From positions 1 through 64,000 of the forward strand of contig MKUP01000027.1 of NCBI GenBank assembly GCA_001898625.1: a stretch of 64,000 nucleotides of DNA, written 5' to 3'. The notes beneath the pieces were generated by a model. That model ran no database searches. It was not told where the DNA came from and worked only from the letters and a program-made list of their open reading frames with translations. The DNA is from Burkholderiales bacterium 67-32. GTDB taxonomy: Bacteria > Pseudomonadota > Gammaproteobacteria > Burkholderiales > Burkholderiaceae_B. Made by a program: the position numbers and the translations under genes. Shown piece after piece: positions 36,806 through 47,137 of the stretch. Positions within the stretch are counted from its first letter, which is position 1, and each line of letters begins with the position of its first letter.

Positions 36806-37309
36806 ATGACCATCAAAGTAGGCGATCGCGTCCCCGACGGTACCCTGACCGAGTTCATCGCCGTGGAGACCGAGGGCTGCTCGCTCGGCCCCAACGCGTT
36901 CCAGGTCGCGGATCTGGCCAAGGGCAAAAAGATTGCCGTGTTTGCCGTGCCGGGCGCCTTCACGCCCACCTGCTCGGCCAAGCACGTGCCCAGCTACCTG
37001 CAGAACCATGACGCCTTGAAGGCCAAGGGCGTGGACGAAATCTGGTGCGTGGCCACCAACGACGCGTTCGTGATGGGTGCCTGGGCCAAGGACCAGGGCA
37101 GCCAGGGCAAGGTCCGCATGCTGGCCGACGGTTCGGCCAAGTGGACCAAGGCGCTGGGCCTGGAGTTCGACCTGACCGAGCGCGGCATGGGCGTGCGTTC
37201 GCAGCGCTATTCCATGCTGCTGGACGACGGCGCCGTCAAGGTGCTGAACGTCGAGGCCCCCGGCAAGTACGAAATCAGCGACGCGGAAACCCTGCTCAAG
37301 CAGCTGTAA
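36806..37309 (+). CDS. peroxiredoxin, Prx5 type
   Basis: This 167-aa thiol peroxidase reduces H2O2 and alkyl hydroperoxides. The peroxidatic Cys56 lies in PGAFTPTCSAKHVP, and the family signature VATNDAFVMGAWAKDQ follows. No second cysteine of the resolving type is obvious apart from Cys25 and Cys75, so glutathione or glutaredoxin may resolve it. AAGGAG (36794-36799) precedes the ATG at 36806. TATACT (36760-36765) with TTGGGA 17 bp upstream is a possible promoter. Confidence 0.92.
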   Translation: MTIKVGDRVPDGTLTEFIAVETEGCSLGPNAFQVADLAKGKKIAVFAVPGAFTPTCSAKHVPSYLQNHDALKAKGVDEIWCVATNDAFVMGAWAKDQGSQGKVRMLADGSAKWTKALGLEFDLTERGMGVRSQRYSMLLDDGAVKVLNVEAPGKYEISDAETLLKQL

Positions 37310-37426
37310 TTCCGTTTCCGGCACGGCCGCGGCGGAGTGTGCGCGGCCGTATCGGAACCTGTGGCGGCCCACCCGCTCTAACACGGAAACGTTACAATCT
37401 AGTATTAACCCGGATTTCTAGCCGCC

Positions 37427-38350
37427 ATGCTTTGCCAGCGCACAATAAAAAGCGTCACTCGAACCACCGGGGTCGGTCTGCATTCCGGGCGGCGCGTCGA
37501 GATCACGCTGCGCCCGGCGGCACCCAATACCGGCATCGTCTTCCACCGCATCGACCTGCCCGAACCCGTCGACCTGCCCGCGTCCGCGATGGCGGTCGGG
37601 GACACGCGCATGGCGTCGGTGCTGCAGAAGGGCGACGTGCGGGTCTCCACCGTCGAACACCTGATGTCCGCCTGCGCGGGCCTGGGCATCGACAACCTGC
37701 ACGTGGACCTGACGGCCGAGGAAGTGCCCATCATGGACGGCAGCGCGGGCACCTTCGTGTTCCTGCTGCAATCGGCGGGCATCGAGGAACAGAACGCGGC
37801 CAAGGAATTCATCCGGGTGCTGGAACCGGTCGAAGTGCGCGAGGGCGAAGGCGCCTCCGCCAAATGGGCCCGGCTCGAACCCTACGACGGCTTTTCGCTG
37901 GCCTTCTCCATCGACTTCCACCATCCGGCCATCGACGCCACGTCGAACTTCGCCGAGATCGACTTCGCCAAGCATTCCTACATCAAGGAAATCGCGCGCG
38001 CCCGCACCTTCGGTTTCATGCAGGACGTGGAGAATCTCCGCGCCGCGGGCCTGGCGCGCGGCGGCAGCCTGGACAACGCCATCGTGATGGACGAATTCCG
38101 CGTCCTGAACAGCGACGGGCTCCGCTACGACGACGAGTTCGTCAAGCACAAGATCCTGGACGCCATCGGCGACCTGTACCTGGTGGGCAAGCCCCTGATC
38201 GCCCGCTACGTGGCCCACAAGTCGGGCCACGGCATGAACAACCAGCTCGTGCGCGCCCTGCTGGAGCGCCGCGCCGCCTGGGAACTCGCCACCTTCGAAT
38301 CGAAGTCGGTCGCCCCCCAAGCCTTCCGCGAAGACTGGGTGATGGTGTGA
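37427..38350 (+). CDS. lpxC: UDP-3-O-acyl-GlcNAc deacetylase LpxC
   Basis: This 307-aa zinc enzyme performs the committed step of lipid A synthesis. Zinc ligands: His78 in VEHLMSA, and the His and Asp of [19 protein letters not shown] carries the catalytic His. TGVGLHSG marks the N-terminus. TACAAT (37393-37398) could be the -10. The start lies 117 bp after the peroxiredoxin. The stop codon forms one arm of a hairpin shared with the convergent dciA gene. Confidence 0.96.
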   Translation: MLCQRTIKSVTRTTGVGLHSGRRVEITLRPAAPNTGIVFHRIDLPEPVDLPASAMAVGDTRMASVLQKGDVRVSTVEHLMSACAGLGIDNLHVDLTAEEVPIMDGSAGTFVFLLQSAGIEEQNAAKEFIRVLEPVEVREGEGASAKWARLEPYDGFSLAFSIDFHHPAIDATSNFAEIDFAKHSYIKEIARARTFGFMQDVENLRAAGLARGGSLDNAIVMDEFRVLNSDGLRYDDEFVKHKILDAIGDLYLVGKPLIARYVAHKSGHGMNNQLVRALLERRAAWELATFESKSVAPQAFREDWVMV

Positions 38351-38371
38351 CCCCCGGTTGAGGCGGGGTCA
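38348..38371. terminator. hairpin joining the stop codons of lpxC and dciA
   Basis: TGACCCC (38348-38354) pairs with GGGGTCA (38365-38371). The two arms contain the TGA stops of the convergent genes, one on each strand, so the structure is symmetric and possibly a bidirectional terminator. There is no T tail. Confidence 0.5.
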
Positions 38372-38854
38372 ACTGCGGATCTTCATTATCTGGCGTAGTC
38401 GTGCCAGGGCTTGGGTGCCCTGTTCGGTGGCCTGGCGCGCCTGAGCCCGCGGGGCCGGGCGGGACAATTCGGTCTCTTCCAGGCGGGTAAGCGTTGCTTG
38501 AACGCGGACGGCGATTCCGTTAACCTGCCACCCTTGCTTTTCCAAGGCGGCCACCAGCCGGGGCGCCAACTGGCGCAGTTTGGCCGAATGGGCCGCGGCC
38601 GGTACGCCCAGCGTCAATTGGCCATCCTCGAAACGCAGCACGTGGCAGGATGAGCCCAGGGGCGCGGGCAGGGCGGCGCAGACCTGGCGTTGCAGGTCCA
38701 GCAGGCGGCGGGCGGTGCCCAGCAGGCTGGCACCCTTGCCGTCGCGTCCCAGGCACGCCAGCGTGGCGGTGTATTGCGCGGGATCTGCCTGGGTCTGCGG
38801 CTTGCGCCGCTTCCGGAAGGGCGCGGCGGGCCGGGTACGAAAAGTTTCGATCAC
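38369..38854 (-). CDS. dciA: DciA-like DUF721 protein, probable DnaB helicase loader
   Basis: This 161-aa protein has the DUF721 domain at about residues 45-140: LLDLQRQVCAALPAPLGSSC, then the RFEDGQLTLGVPAAAHSAKLRQL segment typical of DciA. DciA loads the replicative helicase in bacteria lacking DnaC. The N-terminus is basic and proline-rich. The GTG at 38854 is chosen because AGGGAG lies 6 nt upstream; longer versions would extend into the M23 leader. It is divergent from the M23 peptidase and convergent with lpxC, an order conserved in many proteobacteria. Confidence 0.8.
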   Translation of the reverse strand: MIETFRTRPAAPFRKRRKPQTQADPAQYTATLACLGRDGKGASLLGTARRLLDLQRQVCAALPAPLGSSCHVLRFEDGQLTLGVPAAAHSAKLRQLAPRLVAALEKQGWQVNGIAVRVQATLTRLEETELSRPAPRAQARQATEQGTQALARLRQIMKIRS

Positions 38855-38936
38855 GAACTCCCTGGAGTCTCGGGAACATTCAAGAGGATACGGGGCGCCG
38901 AGCAAGGCGCGTCTCTCACGCCAGGAGGCACGTTCC

Positions 38937-39893
38937 GTGCAGATCATCATAGTGCATCCGCGCCTGTCCGAGGCGAGGACGCTGACCATAACGCCCCGTT
39001 TCGCCGCGGGGATGATCGCCGCAATCGGTGCCGCCCTGATTCTCGGGGCCGTACTGTTGAATTACGCCGCGTCCGGCATCTCCTGGCCCTGGAGCGGTTC
39101 CGGCCAGTCCGAGCGCGCGCGCGAGGAAGCCCGCCAGCAGGCGGTGCTGCGCGAGAACATCAACCTGCTCGCCAAGCGCGTGGGTGAAATGCAGGCCAAG
39201 CTGATGCAGCTCGATGCGCTGGGCGAGCGCGTCGCCGGCCTGGCGGGCGTATCCCCGGCGTTTTCCGCCAAGGGCGTGCCGGGCCGCGGCGGGCTGCTGG
39301 TATCGCCGCAGCCCATGTCCCCCCAGGACGTCAGCTCCGAACTCGATCATCTCGAAGCCCAACTGGCCGAGCGCTCCGACTACCTGAGCGTCCTGGACGC
39401 GCAATTGACGACCCTGTCGGTGCGCAAGGCCATGACGCCCACCGTCATGCCCGTCACGCAGGGGTACAACGGCTCCTCGTTCGGCTGGCGGGTCGATCCC
39501 TTCACCGGTACGCGCTCCCTGCACGAGGGAGTGGATTTCGCCGCGCCGTCGGGCACCTCCATCGTGGCCGCGGCGGGCGGCGTCGTGCAGGTGGCCGAAT
39601 TCCATTCCGGCTACGGCTACATGATAGACATCGACCACGGCAACGACCTGGTCACCCGCTATGCCCATGCGTCGAAGCTGCTGGTCAAGCCGGGCGACCT
39701 GGTCAAGCGCGGCCAGCGCATCGCCGCCGTCGGCAGCACCGGCCGCTCCACCGGTTCGCACCTGCACTTCGAAGTGCGGCTGGGCGGCGTCGCGGTCAAC
39801 CCCAACAACTTCCTGACCCACGGCCCCGGCAAACAGCCCGTCGAACCGTTCTCCAAGGTCGTCACCCTTCCGGCCCCCGGTCCTCTGGACTAG
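38937..39893 (+). CDS. M23 family metallopeptidase, membrane-anchored
   Basis: This 318-aa protein has an N-terminal transmembrane segment (about 24-44), a coiled-coil region (about 58-85 and 125-150) and a C-terminal LytM/peptidase M23 domain with the zinc motifs HEGVDFAAP and HLHFEVRLGG, plus TRYAHASKLLV. It probably cleaves peptidoglycan crosslinks in the periplasm. The GTG at 38937 has AGGAGG 8 nt upstream. The equivalent gene sits before secA in many beta- and gamma-proteobacteria. Confidence 0.9.
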   Translation: MQIIIVHPRLSEARTLTITPRFAAGMIAAIGAALILGAVLLNYAASGISWPWSGSGQSERAREEARQQAVLRENINLLAKRVGEMQAKLMQLDALGERVAGLAGVSPAFSAKGVPGRGGLLVSPQPMSPQDVSSELDHLEAQLAERSDYLSVLDAQLTTLSVRKAMTPTVMPVTQGYNGSSFGWRVDPFTGTRSLHEGVDFAAPSGTSIVAAAGGVVQVAEFHSGYGYMIDIDHGNDLVTRYAHASKLLVKPGDLVKRGQRIAAVGSTGRSTGSHLHFEVRLGGVAVNPNNFLTHGPGKQPVEPFSKVVTLPAPGPLD

Positions 39894-39900
39894 AAAGAGG

Positions 39901-40050
39901 CCCCCCAACGCGCTTACGCGCGCCCTGGATGGTGAGCCCCCAGCCGCTACGCGGCAGCCCCCCGAGGGGGCCAGGGCCCGCCTTGGGGCGGCCCGGCGCC
40001 GGGCCCAGGGGGCGAAACCGGCGGACTGGCGGAGCCAGATCCGCGGTTTC
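39901..40050. repeat. nested palindromic intergenic repeat (copy 2, inverted) after the M23 gene
   Basis: The 43-bp core at 40008-40050 is the reverse complement of the copy after ftsZ with two substitutions, in the loop of the inner stem. Flanking GC-rich arms include GCCCGGCGCCGGGC. It sits directly downstream of the peptidase gene and merges into further repeats to its right. No transposase accompanies it. Confidence 0.7.
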
Positions 40051-40153
40051 CTGGGTCTGGTACCAGCCTCTTGGCAGGTCGCACGGTTGCTATCGCTGGC
40101 TGCCAGCGATAGCAACCGTGCCTCCCCCCAAGATAACGGTACTAGACCCAGGA
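40049..40153. repeat. two-layer inverted repeat with a perfect 19-bp hairpin
   Basis: A perfect 19-bp stem pairs 40081-40099 with 40103-40121 (loop CTG). Around it, 40049-40064 pairs with 40138-40153 over 16 bp with one G-T. The stop codon of the LysR frame lies inside the inner stem. The structure could form a large cruciform or RNA hairpin on either strand. Confidence 0.8.
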
Positions 40154-41217
40154 TGCGGTGGATCCGGCTTTGCCGGTCCACCCGCATCGCCCCCTTGAGG
40201 GGGGCGCCCGAAGGGCGTGGGGGTGGGCTTCCCTTCCGGTCCACCCGCATCGCCCCCTGGGGGGCGCCCGAAGGGCGTAGGGGGGGGACCATAATCGGCT
40301 GAGACCTCCCGCAGGCAGCGCATCAGGCGTTCGCTGGCCGGGGACAGCGCGCGCTGCTTGCTCCAGGTCAGGCCGATGGGGCGCAGCAGGCCGGGGAGTT
40401 CCAGCGGCAGGATGGCCAGCATGCCTAGGTCGCTGTAGTGGCGCGCCGCGACGCGGGACAGCAGGCCGACGGCCCGGGTGGACTGGAGGTAGGTGGCGAT
40501 GACCGGGACCGACAGGGTTTCGATGTAGTCGCTGGGCATGGCGATGTCGTGTTCCTGGAATACGGCCTCCAGTGGCTCCCTGGGCAGGGACGCGACCGGC
40601 GGCAGGATCCAGGGGTAGGGGGCCAGGTCGCGCCAGTGCAGGGACGCGGTGCCGGCCAAGGGGTGCTGGCGGCCCACCACGACCATGCTCGATCCTTCGA
40701 ACAGAGGCGCTTCCTCGAAATCGGCGGAAGGCCAACTGGACAGGCGGCCGACCAGGACGTCCAGATGGCCGCGCCGCAACTGCGGCAGCAGCGTGGCCAT
40801 CGAACCTTCCTGTACGTGCACCGTGGTCGTGGGCGAGACCCGCTTGAGGGCGGCCAGGGCCTGGGGGACCAGCGCCGAGGTCATCGCGGGCATGGCGCCC
40901 AGCGCGGCGCGGCCGGACGCGCCGGACAGCAGCGCGCGCAGTTCGTCGCGTGTCTGGGCCAGGGTGTTGAGCATCACGCGGGCCTGGCGGATCAGGCATT
41001 CGCCGTAGACGTTGGGCTGCACGCCCCGGGCTGTCCGGTCGAACAGCTTGAAGCCCAGGCCCTTCTCCAGCTCGGACAGGGCCAGCGACACCGCCGGCTG
41101 GGTGATGTTGAGGCTGGCGGCGACTTTGCCCAGGTTGCGCAGGTCATCCAGCGCCACCAGCAATTGAAGGTGGCGCGGCTTGAGGTTGGCGCGGATGTAC
41201 CAGTCGAGTCTCGCCAT
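40090..41217 (-). CDS. LysR family regulator with repeat-encoded C-terminal extension
   Basis: A normal LysR protein occupies residues 1-309: winged HTH at about 12-70 (HLQLLVALDDLRNLGKVAASLN, ITQPAVSLALSELEKGLGFKLF) and a periplasmic-binding-like effector domain ending at CLREVSADY. The frame then runs through palindromic repeats (40090-40290), adding 66 residues that include the peptide PTPFGRPP-GGDAGGP twice, and stops inside a hairpin. The extension is Pro/Gly-rich and probably disordered. The gene is divergent from an amidohydrolase operon, with an inverted repeat between, and likely controls it. CGGAGAA precedes the ATG. Confidence 0.85.
   Translation of the reverse strand: MARLDWYIRANLKPRHLQLLVALDDLRNLGKVAASLNITQPAVSLALSELEKGLGFKLFDRTARGVQPNVYGECLIRQARVMLNTLAQTRDELRALLSGASGRAALGAMPAMTSALVPQALAALKRVSPTTTVHVQEGSMATLLPQLRRGHLDVLVGRLSSWPSADFEEAPLFEGSSMVVVGRQHPLAGTASLHWRDLAPYPWILPPVASLPREPLEAVFQEHDIAMPSDYIETLSVPVIATYLQSTRAVGLLSRVAARHYSDLGMLAILPLELPGLLRPIGLTWSKQRALSPASERLMRCLREVSADYGPPPTPFGRPPGGDAGGPEGKPTPTPFGRPPQGGDAGGPAKPDPPHPGSSTVILGGGTVAIAGSQR
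40173..40288. repeat. two direct copies of a GC-rich intergenic repeat
   Basis: Copy A (40173-40224) and copy B (40236-40288) share CCGGTCCACCCGCATCGCCC and CGCCCGAAGGGCGT and differ at only a few positions. Both are internally palindromic. Read on the minus strand they encode the duplicated C-terminal peptide of the LysR frame. They are related to the repeat after ftsZ. Confidence 0.75.
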
Positions 41218-41237
41218 AGCGGATTTCTCCGGAATTT

Positions 41238-41288
41238 CATAAGTGAATGCTTATGATAAGCGCCGGATTATTAAGTGGTTTGCTTATG
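41238..41288. promoter_or_regulatory. LysR-type operator cluster
   Basis: CATAAG-N6-CTTATG (41238-41255) is a dyad with the T-N11-A spacing of LysR sites. ATAAG (41256-41260) follows, and TGCTTATG repeats at 41281-41288. It lies between the divergent LysR and amidohydrolase genes. Confidence 0.65.
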
Positions 41289-41328
41289 TTGATGCGGGCA
41301 TGATGGGCGCCTTCGATCAGGAGTCCCC

Positions 41329-42213
41329 GTGTCTCATCCCAAGCCGACATCGATCATCGATCTTCATACCCACGTCATCGCCGCGGATCAGCAGGCCTAT
41401 CCGCTGGCGCCGCTGTCCGGCCGGCAGTCGGACTGGTCGCGCGAGCGGCCGGTCACGCGCGAGGCCATGCTGGCGGCCATGGACGAGGCAGGCATCGCGC
41501 AGGTCGCGCTGGTGCAGGCTTCCACCTGCTATGGCCACGACAGCAGCTATGTCGCGGATTCCGTCGCCGCCCGGCCGGACCGTTTCATCGGCGTCTATTC
41601 GATCGGCCTAGCCGAGCCCGACGCCGCCGAGCGCATCGCCTACTGGCACGGCCGCGGGCTGCAGGGCATGCGGGTGTTCATCGCCGGCCACACCGCCGCC
41701 GACCACGCCGCGCGGCTGGACGACCCGCTGGGCTTTCCCGCCTGGGAGCGGGCACAGGAGCTGGACATCCCCGTGTGCGTGCAATTGCGGGCCGACGGCC
41801 TGCCGCAGCTGGAGAACATCCTGCGGCGCTTCCCGCGCGTGCGGGTGCTGCTGGACCATTTCGCCCGGCCCCGGCTGGACGACGGCCCGCCCTATGCGGC
41901 GGCGGCCAGCCTGTTCGCGCTGGCGGACCATCCCACGCTGTTCTTCAAGTTCACCACCCACAACGTCCGGGAGGCCCGCGAAGGGGCGGCCACGCAGGCC
42001 AGCTTCCTGCGGCGCGCGATCGACGCGTTCGGCGTTCGCCGCATCGCCTGGGGATCGAATTTCCCGGCGTCGGCGGGCAGCCTGGCCAGCCTGCTGGGCG
42101 AGGCGCTGGAGGCCACCGTCTCGCTGTCCGGCGAAGAACGGGAATGGATTTTCCATCGTACGGCCCGGGCCCTGTATCCCGCGTTGGACGCCGTATCGGC
42201 AAGGGGAGTGTGA
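41329..42213 (+). CDS. amidohydrolase 2 family (TIM-barrel) hydrolase or decarboxylase
   Basis: This 294-aa cytoplasmic protein is of PF04909. IIDLHTHV gives the HxH metal ligands near residues 12-14; LLDHFARP and AWGSNFPAS follow, the latter with Asn where many relatives have the metal Asp. Relatives include 2-pyrone-4,6-dicarboxylate lactonase and ACMS decarboxylase-type enzymes. GTG start with AGGAG (41320-41324) upstream. The next gene's ATG overlaps its stop (TGATG). The LysR neighbour and the downstream decarboxylase-like and Bug genes suggest aromatic acid degradation. Confidence 0.82.
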   Translation: MSHPKPTSIIDLHTHVIAADQQAYPLAPLSGRQSDWSRERPVTREAMLAAMDEAGIAQVALVQASTCYGHDSSYVADSVAARPDRFIGVYSIGLAEPDAAERIAYWHGRGLQGMRVFIAGHTAADHAARLDDPLGFPAWERAQELDIPVCVQLRADGLPQLENILRRFPRVRVLLDHFARPRLDDGPPYAAAASLFALADHPTLFFKFTTHNVREAREGAATQASFLRRAIDAFGVRRIAWGSNFPASAGSLASLLGEALEATVSLSGEEREWIFHRTARALYPALDAVSARGV

Positions 42214-43094
42214 TGGGTTCGACGACGCTGCGTACCCTGCTGGGTGATTATCCGAACACGCTGGCCTTGAAGCGGGGCGAGATCGCATCGGCGTCCGTCG
42301 GTTTCGAGTTTGATCCGGTCAAGACCGCCAACCGGGCGTTCAAGCGCGTGGTGCGCGAGGGCGCCTTCGACGTGGCGGAACTGGCGCTGGTGACCTTCCT
42401 GCAGGCCAAGGCCTATGGCAAGCCCCTGGTGCTGATGCCGGCCGTGGTGGGGGCGGGCCGCTACCAGCACCACTGCCTGGTCCACAACGTCGAGCGCGGC
42501 CGCCTGCGGGTGGCGGAGCTGGCCGGCAAGCGCATCGGGATCCGGGCCTACGCCCAGACCACGGTGGCCTGGGTGCGGGGCATCCTGGCCGACGACTATG
42601 GGGTGGACCTGAACGGCATACGCTGGGTGACGTTCGAGGACGGGCACCTGGCCGAATTTGCCGATCCGCCCGGGGTGACGCGAGCCGAAGGCCGGAACAT
42701 GGTGGAGATGCTGCTGGCGGGGGAACTGGACGCCGCCATCATCGGCACGGACCTGCCCGACGATCCGCGCCTGGCGCCGGTGCTGCCCGATCCCCATGCG
42801 GCCGCCGCCGCCTGGGGCGCCCGGCACGCCATGGTGCCCATCAACCATATGGTGGCCGTGGACCGGACGTGGTGCGAGACGCGCCCGGAGGTGGTCCGCG
42901 AGGTCTACCGGCTGCTGCAGGAAAGCAAGGCCGCGGCCCGGCGGGATGCCAGCGGGCCGGATCTGACGCCGTTCGGTGTGGAGCCCAACCGCCATGCGCT
43001 CGAGCTGATCATCCATTACGCCTATGACCAGAAACTGATTCCGCGCCGCTATGCCGTCGACGAGCTGTTCGACGACGTGACCCGCGTGCTGTGA
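42213..43094 (+). CDS. 4,5-dihydroxyphthalate decarboxylase-like protein
   Basis: This 293-aa protein has the fold of periplasmic binding proteins but no signal peptide. The sequence matches the 4,5-dihydroxyphthalate decarboxylase group: LRTLLGDYPNTLALKRGEI, AELALVTFLQAKAYGKPLVLMP, YQHHCLVHNVERG, GKRIGIRAYAQTTVAWVRGIL, RWVTFEDGHLAEFADPP and PINHMVAVD. The classical enzyme makes protocatechuate from 4,5-dihydroxyphthalate. No phthalate dioxygenase is adjacent, so the substrate could be another hydroxylated aromatic carboxylate. One-base overlap with the amidohydrolase makes them one operon. Confidence 0.75.
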   Translation: MGSTTLRTLLGDYPNTLALKRGEIASASVGFEFDPVKTANRAFKRVVREGAFDVAELALVTFLQAKAYGKPLVLMPAVVGAGRYQHHCLVHNVERGRLRVAELAGKRIGIRAYAQTTVAWVRGILADDYGVDLNGIRWVTFEDGHLAEFADPPGVTRAEGRNMVEMLLAGELDAAIIGTDLPDDPRLAPVLPDPHAAAAAWGARHAMVPINHMVAVDRTWCETRPEVVREVYRLLQESKAAARRDASGPDLTPFGVEPNRHALELIIHYAYDQKLIPRRYAVDELFDDVTRVL

Positions 43095-43171
43095 CCGGTG
43101 CCGGCCACAGGGCCGGCCCGCAAAGACAATCGCGGCGGCGGGGGCCGTCGCCTTTATTCCCAGGAGACAAC

Positions 43172-44134
43172 ATGAAATGGTTCGCAATCCTGGCCGCCTG
43201 CGTGGCGGCCGCCGTTCCCACGCTTCCCGCGCAGGCCCAGGTGGGCGGCCAGGTCACGCGCATCGTCGTGCCGTTCGCGGCGGGCGGGGCCCGGGAACTG
43301 CTGGCGCGCACGTTCTACCAGGAACTGGGCCAGCAACTGGGCCAGACCATCATCATCGAAAGCCGGCCCGGCGCGGGCGGCGCCATCGGGACGTCCAACG
43401 TCGGACGGGCCGATCCGGACGGGCGCACGCTGCTCATGGCCGCGTCCAGCCACTTCGTCACGGCCGAGCTGGGCGCCAAGCCGCACTATGACCCGATCAA
43501 GGATTTCACCCCGGTGGCCAACATCGGCACCCAGAGCTACGTGCTGATGATCAGCAGTGCGCTGCCGGCCAAGAACGTGGCCGAATTCGTCGCTTATGCC
43601 AAGAAGCGTCCGGGCGATCTGAACTACGGATCGGCCGGCATTGGCAGCTCCACCCATCTGGCCATGGCCTATTTCCTGAGCACGGCCGGGCTGGACATGC
43701 TGCACATCCCCTACAAATCCACCCAGGAAGCGGCCAATGACGTGGCCGGCGGGCGGGCGCAGGCGGTGATCGTGCCCAATGCCGGTGTCGGCGCTTATTT
43801 GCAGGACTCCAGGCTGCGCATCATCGGCGTGACCTCGCGCCAGCCCTCGCCGCTGTTGCCCGGCGTACCGCCCATCGCCCAGGCCGGACTGCCTTCCTAC
43901 GTGTTCGAGTCGTGGTTCGGCCTGCTGGCGCCCGCCGCCACCCCCGCGCCGGTGGTCCAGCGCATCAACGCCGCGGTGACGAAGGTGCTGGAGATGCCGG
44001 CCATCAAGGAGCGCCTGGCCACCCAGGGCGTGGCGCCGGATGCCATGAATGTCGATGAATTTGGCAAACTGTTCGTCCAGGACAGGCAACTGATGGCCCG
44101 TATCGTCAAGGAGGCCAAGCTCACCCGGGATTGA
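43172..44134 (+). CDS. Bug-type tripartite tricarboxylate receptor
   Basis: This 320-aa secreted receptor has a signal peptide ending at PAQAQ (about residue 22), then VTRIVVPFAAGGARELLA, IIESRPGAGGAIGTS, YGSAGIGSSTH and LHIPYKSTQEAANDVAGG. The ATG at 43172 with CAGGAGA upstream is chosen over an open frame beginning at 43091 that would destroy the signal peptide. It is third in the LysR-controlled operon and probably binds the aromatic or dicarboxylic substrate. A GC-rich inverted region after it may end the operon before secA. Confidence 0.9.
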   Translation: MKWFAILAACVAAAVPTLPAQAQVGGQVTRIVVPFAAGGARELLARTFYQELGQQLGQTIIIESRPGAGGAIGTSNVGRADPDGRTLLMAASSHFVTAELGAKPHYDPIKDFTPVANIGTQSYVLMISSALPAKNVAEFVAYAKKRPGDLNYGSAGIGSSTHLAMAYFLSTAGLDMLHIPYKSTQEAANDVAGGRAQAVIVPNAGVGAYLQDSRLRIIGVTSRQPSPLLPGVPPIAQAGLPSYVFESWFGLLAPAATPAPVVQRINAAVTKVLEMPAIKERLATQGVAPDAMNVDEFGKLFVQDRQLMARIVKEAKLTRD

Positions 44135-44331
44135 CCCGGACCGGTCCCGGCGGGGGCGGGCGCCGTCCCCGGGCCGGGCCAGCCGCCGGGGCGGCGGCCG
44201 GGCGGGGAGGTCCATGCGGACGGGGCGCGTGATTCAACGTCCTCCCACGGTGCTAAACTGGCTGGCTTATCCCCTATCCCGGCTGGGATGTCAGGCCACG
44301 GCCCGGCCCCGGTTGCTTGCAAATATCGCGC

Positions 44332-47076
<2,745 letters not shown>

Positions 47077-47100
47077 CGGGGCGTTCCGAAACGTGATGTG

Positions 47101-47126
47101 AAAAGACCGGCGCTTGCCGGTCTTTT
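47101..47126 (+). terminator. rho-independent terminator after secA
   Basis: AAAAGACCGGC (47101-47111) pairs perfectly with GCCGGTCTTTT (47116-47126) around GCTT. The A and T flanks make it work in both directions, serving secA and the convergent MocR gene. Confidence 0.92.
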
Positions 47127-47137
47127 CATTTGAAGGT

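Noticed and set aside
37323-37350. Terminator between the peroxiredoxin and lpxC
   Set aside because: ACGGCCGCG and CGCGGCCGT can pair over 9 bp, but the loop is 10 nt and no T run follows, so it was not listed as a terminator.
40081-40290. Possible CRISPR array or insertion sequence
   Set aside because: There are only two direct copies with no regular spacers, no cas genes, no transposase and no terminal repeats. An intergenic palindromic repeat family explains it better.
42213-43094. Periplasmic ABC binding protein
   Set aside because: The fold is of that type, but there is no signal peptide and the motifs match the dihydroxyphthalate decarboxylase group.
44135-44331. SecM-like arrest peptide upstream of secA
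   Set aside because: No translated frame with a signal sequence and arrest motif is present; only a weak hairpin and a possible -10.
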